Below, in pieces: positions 62,088-64,000 of a DNA stretch of 64,000 nt (position 1 is its first letter; each line of letters starts with the position of its first letter). The stretch comes from Cyclobacteriaceae bacterium (GTDB lineage Bacteria; Bacteroidota; Bacteroidia; Cytophagales; Cyclobacteriaceae), in NCBI GenBank assembly GCA_016786495.1, contig JAEUUJ010000027.1, forward strand, positions 1 through 64,000, in the 5' to 3' direction. A model generated the notes under the pieces. It was not told where the DNA came from. It did no database searches and worked only from the letters and a program-made list of their open reading frames with translations. Position numbers and translations under genes: made by a program.

Positions 62088-64000
62088 ATGAAGTTAAGAA
62101 CCTATCTGATTGCCATTGTTATCCTTGCGTCACCGGGTGCGTTCGCGCAGAAAACACGGACCATCTCAAAAGCTGAGCTTCGCGACAAAATTGCCGGTGC
62201 ATGGATCGGGCAAATGATCGGCAACATCTACGGGCTTCCGCACGAGAACAAATACGTGAATGCGCCTGGCGATGAAAGCAAGTGGCCTTACGGCTACACC
62301 AAGAACCTCGACAAACTCAAGCAATACAAAGGCGCCTTTTCGGATGACGACACGGATGTTGAGTACATGTATCTGCTCACGATGGAGAAGTACGGATATG
62401 AACCAACCTACGAGCAAATGCGCGATGCATGGATGTTTCACATCCGCGACCGTGTGTGGCTTGCGAACCGTGGTGCACTCGGCTTGATGCATTTTGGGTA
62501 TACGCCTCCCTTCACCGGTGATAAGAACATCAACCCGCATTGGTTTCAGATCGATCCGCAATTAATCAACGAAATATGGGCGTATACGGCCCCGGGTATG
62601 ATCAAGTATGCGGCACAAAAATCGGATTGGGCTGCATTGATCACGAGTGATGAATGGGGAGCAGAACCAACCGTGATGTACGGTGCGATGTATGCGGCCG
62701 CATTTTTTGAGAAAGATATTCGCAAACTGATCGACATCGGCCTGAAGGAACTTCCTGCGAACGGGCGATATGCACAAACAGTGCGTGATATGATTGCGCT
62801 GCATCAGAAGTATCCCAATAAGTGGCAGGACGCCTGGAAGGAAATGGCTGACAAGTATTACATCCACGAGCCTGATCTGACCAAAACCATCTGGAATGCA
62901 AACCTCAATGGAGCGTGCGGCATACTGGCGATGTTGTACGGAAAGGGTGATTTTCAGAAAACGCTCGACTTGTCATGCGCGATGGGCTTTGATGCCGATA
63001 ACCAGGCGGCTACCGTTGCCGGATTACTCGGTATTGTGTACGGATTTAAAGGACTGCCTGCAAACCTGTACTTGCCGATTGAAGGCTGGACAAAGCCGTT
63101 TAATGACACGTATATCAACATCACCCGTCATGAATTGCCGGATGCGAGCATCCAGGACATGATTGATCGCACGCTGGCAGTAACGCTGTCGTTAGTAAAA
63201 GCTGAGGGCGGATCCGTTACCGGCAAAGCAGGTGCGGAAAAAGTCAACATCAATACCGCGGCAACATTCGATGTTCCGGTAGAATTTTATGTAGGCCCAG
63301 CACCCCGGATGGAAGTCGGAAAACCCGTCGACTTTGCCTTCTACAGCGATGCTAACAAGAAATACAACTGGACACTCGCAGGAGGTGAACTTCCCAGGGG
63401 TGTAACCTTCGATAAAGGTAAATTGTCGGGAACACCAACGGTACCCGGTAAATACAAGATCACAGTACAGCTCGACAACGGAAAAAAGTTTTTGAAAAAG
63501 GACTTCGACCTGCTCGTCCGTACAGCAAATATTGCTGCGTCAGCAGCGGCTGTGTTATCGAACGTAAGCGAACTTAACTGGAAGGTTATCGATTCGGCCT
63601 GGGTAACCTTTGGCAAGTCGATGTACGCTACAACGCCCGACCCGGTATTGCGCGATGGAAAATTTAACGGTACAGGTTCTGTTTTTTACAGCCTGGCTGC
63701 GAAAGCCAGGATTGCAAAAGTTGATTACTACGGCTATGAATGGAAAGACGATCAAAAGATTAATATGATCGGGTTCTTCACAGGTGGTATGGAGGAATTT
63801 GGCGGCTGGTTTACTTCGTTGAATGTTCAATATAAAAATGAGGAAGGTAAATGGGTTCCTGTCGAGCGTATAACGATTAACCCGTCATTATCGAAAACAG
63901 ACATTGTATTCTTTCAACCACATTTCGTGGAGTATGTGATCAGCTTCGAGCCTGTAAAAACAAAAGCCATTCGCATCATTGGCGATGCTGCCATTCAGGA
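62088..64000 (+). CDS. ADP-ribosylglycohydrolase family protein, exported (cut by window end)
   Basis: 637 codons are visible, starting at an ATG 2 bp after the SusD stop; the end lies outside. A signal peptide (LIAIVILASPGAFAQ) is followed by the ADP-ribosylglycohydrolase fold (about residues 20-350). It has AGAWIGQMIGNIYGLPHEN, the metal motif FSDDDTDVEYMYLL, and the second metal motif MGFDADNQAATVAGLLG. Residues about 400-470 look like an Ig-like putative domain (LPRGVTFDKGKLSGTPTVPG). Exported members of this family occur in ribose-scavenging (rus-type) loci. It probably frees ribose or nucleosides for the ribokinase. Confidence 0.9.
   Translation, partial: MKLRTYLIAIVILASPGAFAQKTRTISKAELRDKIAGAWIGQMIGNIYGLPHENKYVNAPGDESKWPYGYTKNLDKLKQYKGAFSDDDTDVEYMYLLTMEKYGYEPTYEQMRDAWMFHIRDRVWLANRGALGLMHFGYTPPFTGDKNINPHWFQIDPQLINEIWAYTAPGMIKYAAQKSDWAALITSDEWGAEPTVMYGAMYAAAFFEKDIRKLIDIGLKELPANGRYAQTVRDMIALHQKYPNKWQDAWKEMADKYYIHEPDLTKTIWNANLNGACGILAMLYGKGDFQKTLDLSCAMGFDADNQAATVAGLLGIVYGFKGLPANLYLPIEGWTKPFNDTYINITRHELPDASIQDMIDRTLAVTLSLVKAEGGSVTGKAGAEKVNINTAATFDVPVEFYVGPAPRMEVGKPVDFAFYSDANKKYNWTLAGGELPRGVTFDKGKLSGTPTVPGKYKITVQLDNGKKFLKKDFDLLVRTANIAASAAAVLSNVSELNWKVIDSAWVTFGKSMYATTPDPVLRDGKFNGTGSVFYSLAAKARIAKVDYYGYEWKDDQKINMIGFFTGGMEEFGGWFTSLNVQYKNEEGKWVPVERITINPSLSKTDIVFFQPHFVEYVISFEPVKTKAIRIIGDAAIQ

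Overview
The window is a chromosomal segment of a Bacteroidota bacterium, most likely order Cytophagales. The evidence is a gliding-motility gldC gene, SusC/SusD and other TonB-dependent receptors, DUF4249 and HYC_CC_PP family proteins, and an ftsX-DUF3098-uppP-truB-ribF cluster. There are also several promoter candidates with the Bacteroidota-type -7 element TAnnTTTG. No rRNA, tRNA, CRISPR array, prophage or insertion sequence was recognised. Coding density is high.

Region by region. 1-6.1 kb (all minus strand): start of a TonB receptor, gldC, scoA/scoB ketoacid CoA-transferase, and the overlapping ftsX-DUF3098-uppP-truB-ribF run. 6.1-9.3 kb: an ECF sigma factor with a membrane anti-sigma-like partner, then an orphan DUF4249 lipoprotein. 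9.3-16.2 kb: a membrane pyrophosphatase and a nitrogen cluster (ammonium transporter, outer-membrane barrel, eukaryote-type glutamine synthetase GSII) preceded by three operator-like repeats spaced exactly 52 bp apart. 16.2-21.9 kb: thioesterase, pcm, and a HYC_CC_PP/HMA/TonB-receptor metal operon. 21.9-27.6 kb: an exported TPR-CHAT protease-like protein paired with an outer-membrane barrel, an M23 peptidase and trhO. 27.8-33.6 kb: two GH92 genes flanking a TlpA-like thioredoxin; the first GH92 has Gln where the catalytic acid Glu is expected. 33.6-39.3 kb: ACMSD-like amidohydrolase, M28 peptidase, a GMC dehydrogenase with its Tat lipoprotein subunit, and yidD. 39.4-41.2 kb: a BlaI/BlaR1-TonB regulatory pair with a palindromic operator on the -7 element. 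41.2-41.9 kb: a GIY-YIG nuclease gene lying among inverted and tandem copies of one short repeat. 42-47.2 kb: cysS, DUF72, and a small membrane-protein/winged-helix regulator cluster whose two promoters share a near-identical operator, then ribE. 47.2-51.9 kb: PAP2 phosphatase, a CtlX-like hydrolase, a transhydrogenase-like flavoprotein without redox cysteines, and a large helical protein. 52-56.4 kb: a citrate lyase operon (SLC13 transporter, CitD-CitE fusion, CitF). 56.7-64 kb: a ribose/nucleoside scavenging operon (ribokinase, SusC, SusD, ADP-ribosylglycohydrolase, the last cut by the window end).

Functionally the window mixes housekeeping genes (cell division, tRNA modification, riboflavin/FAD, cysteinyl-tRNA synthesis) with nutrient-capture loci for ammonium, a metal (probably copper), mannosides, citrate-like acids and ribose-containing compounds. 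The most unusual items are the GIY-YIG gene in its repeat nest, the phased amt operators, the shared operator of the winged-helix cluster, the CitD-CitE fusion and the Gln-variant GH92. All functional calls are from reading translated sequence and remembered family motifs; no database search was run.
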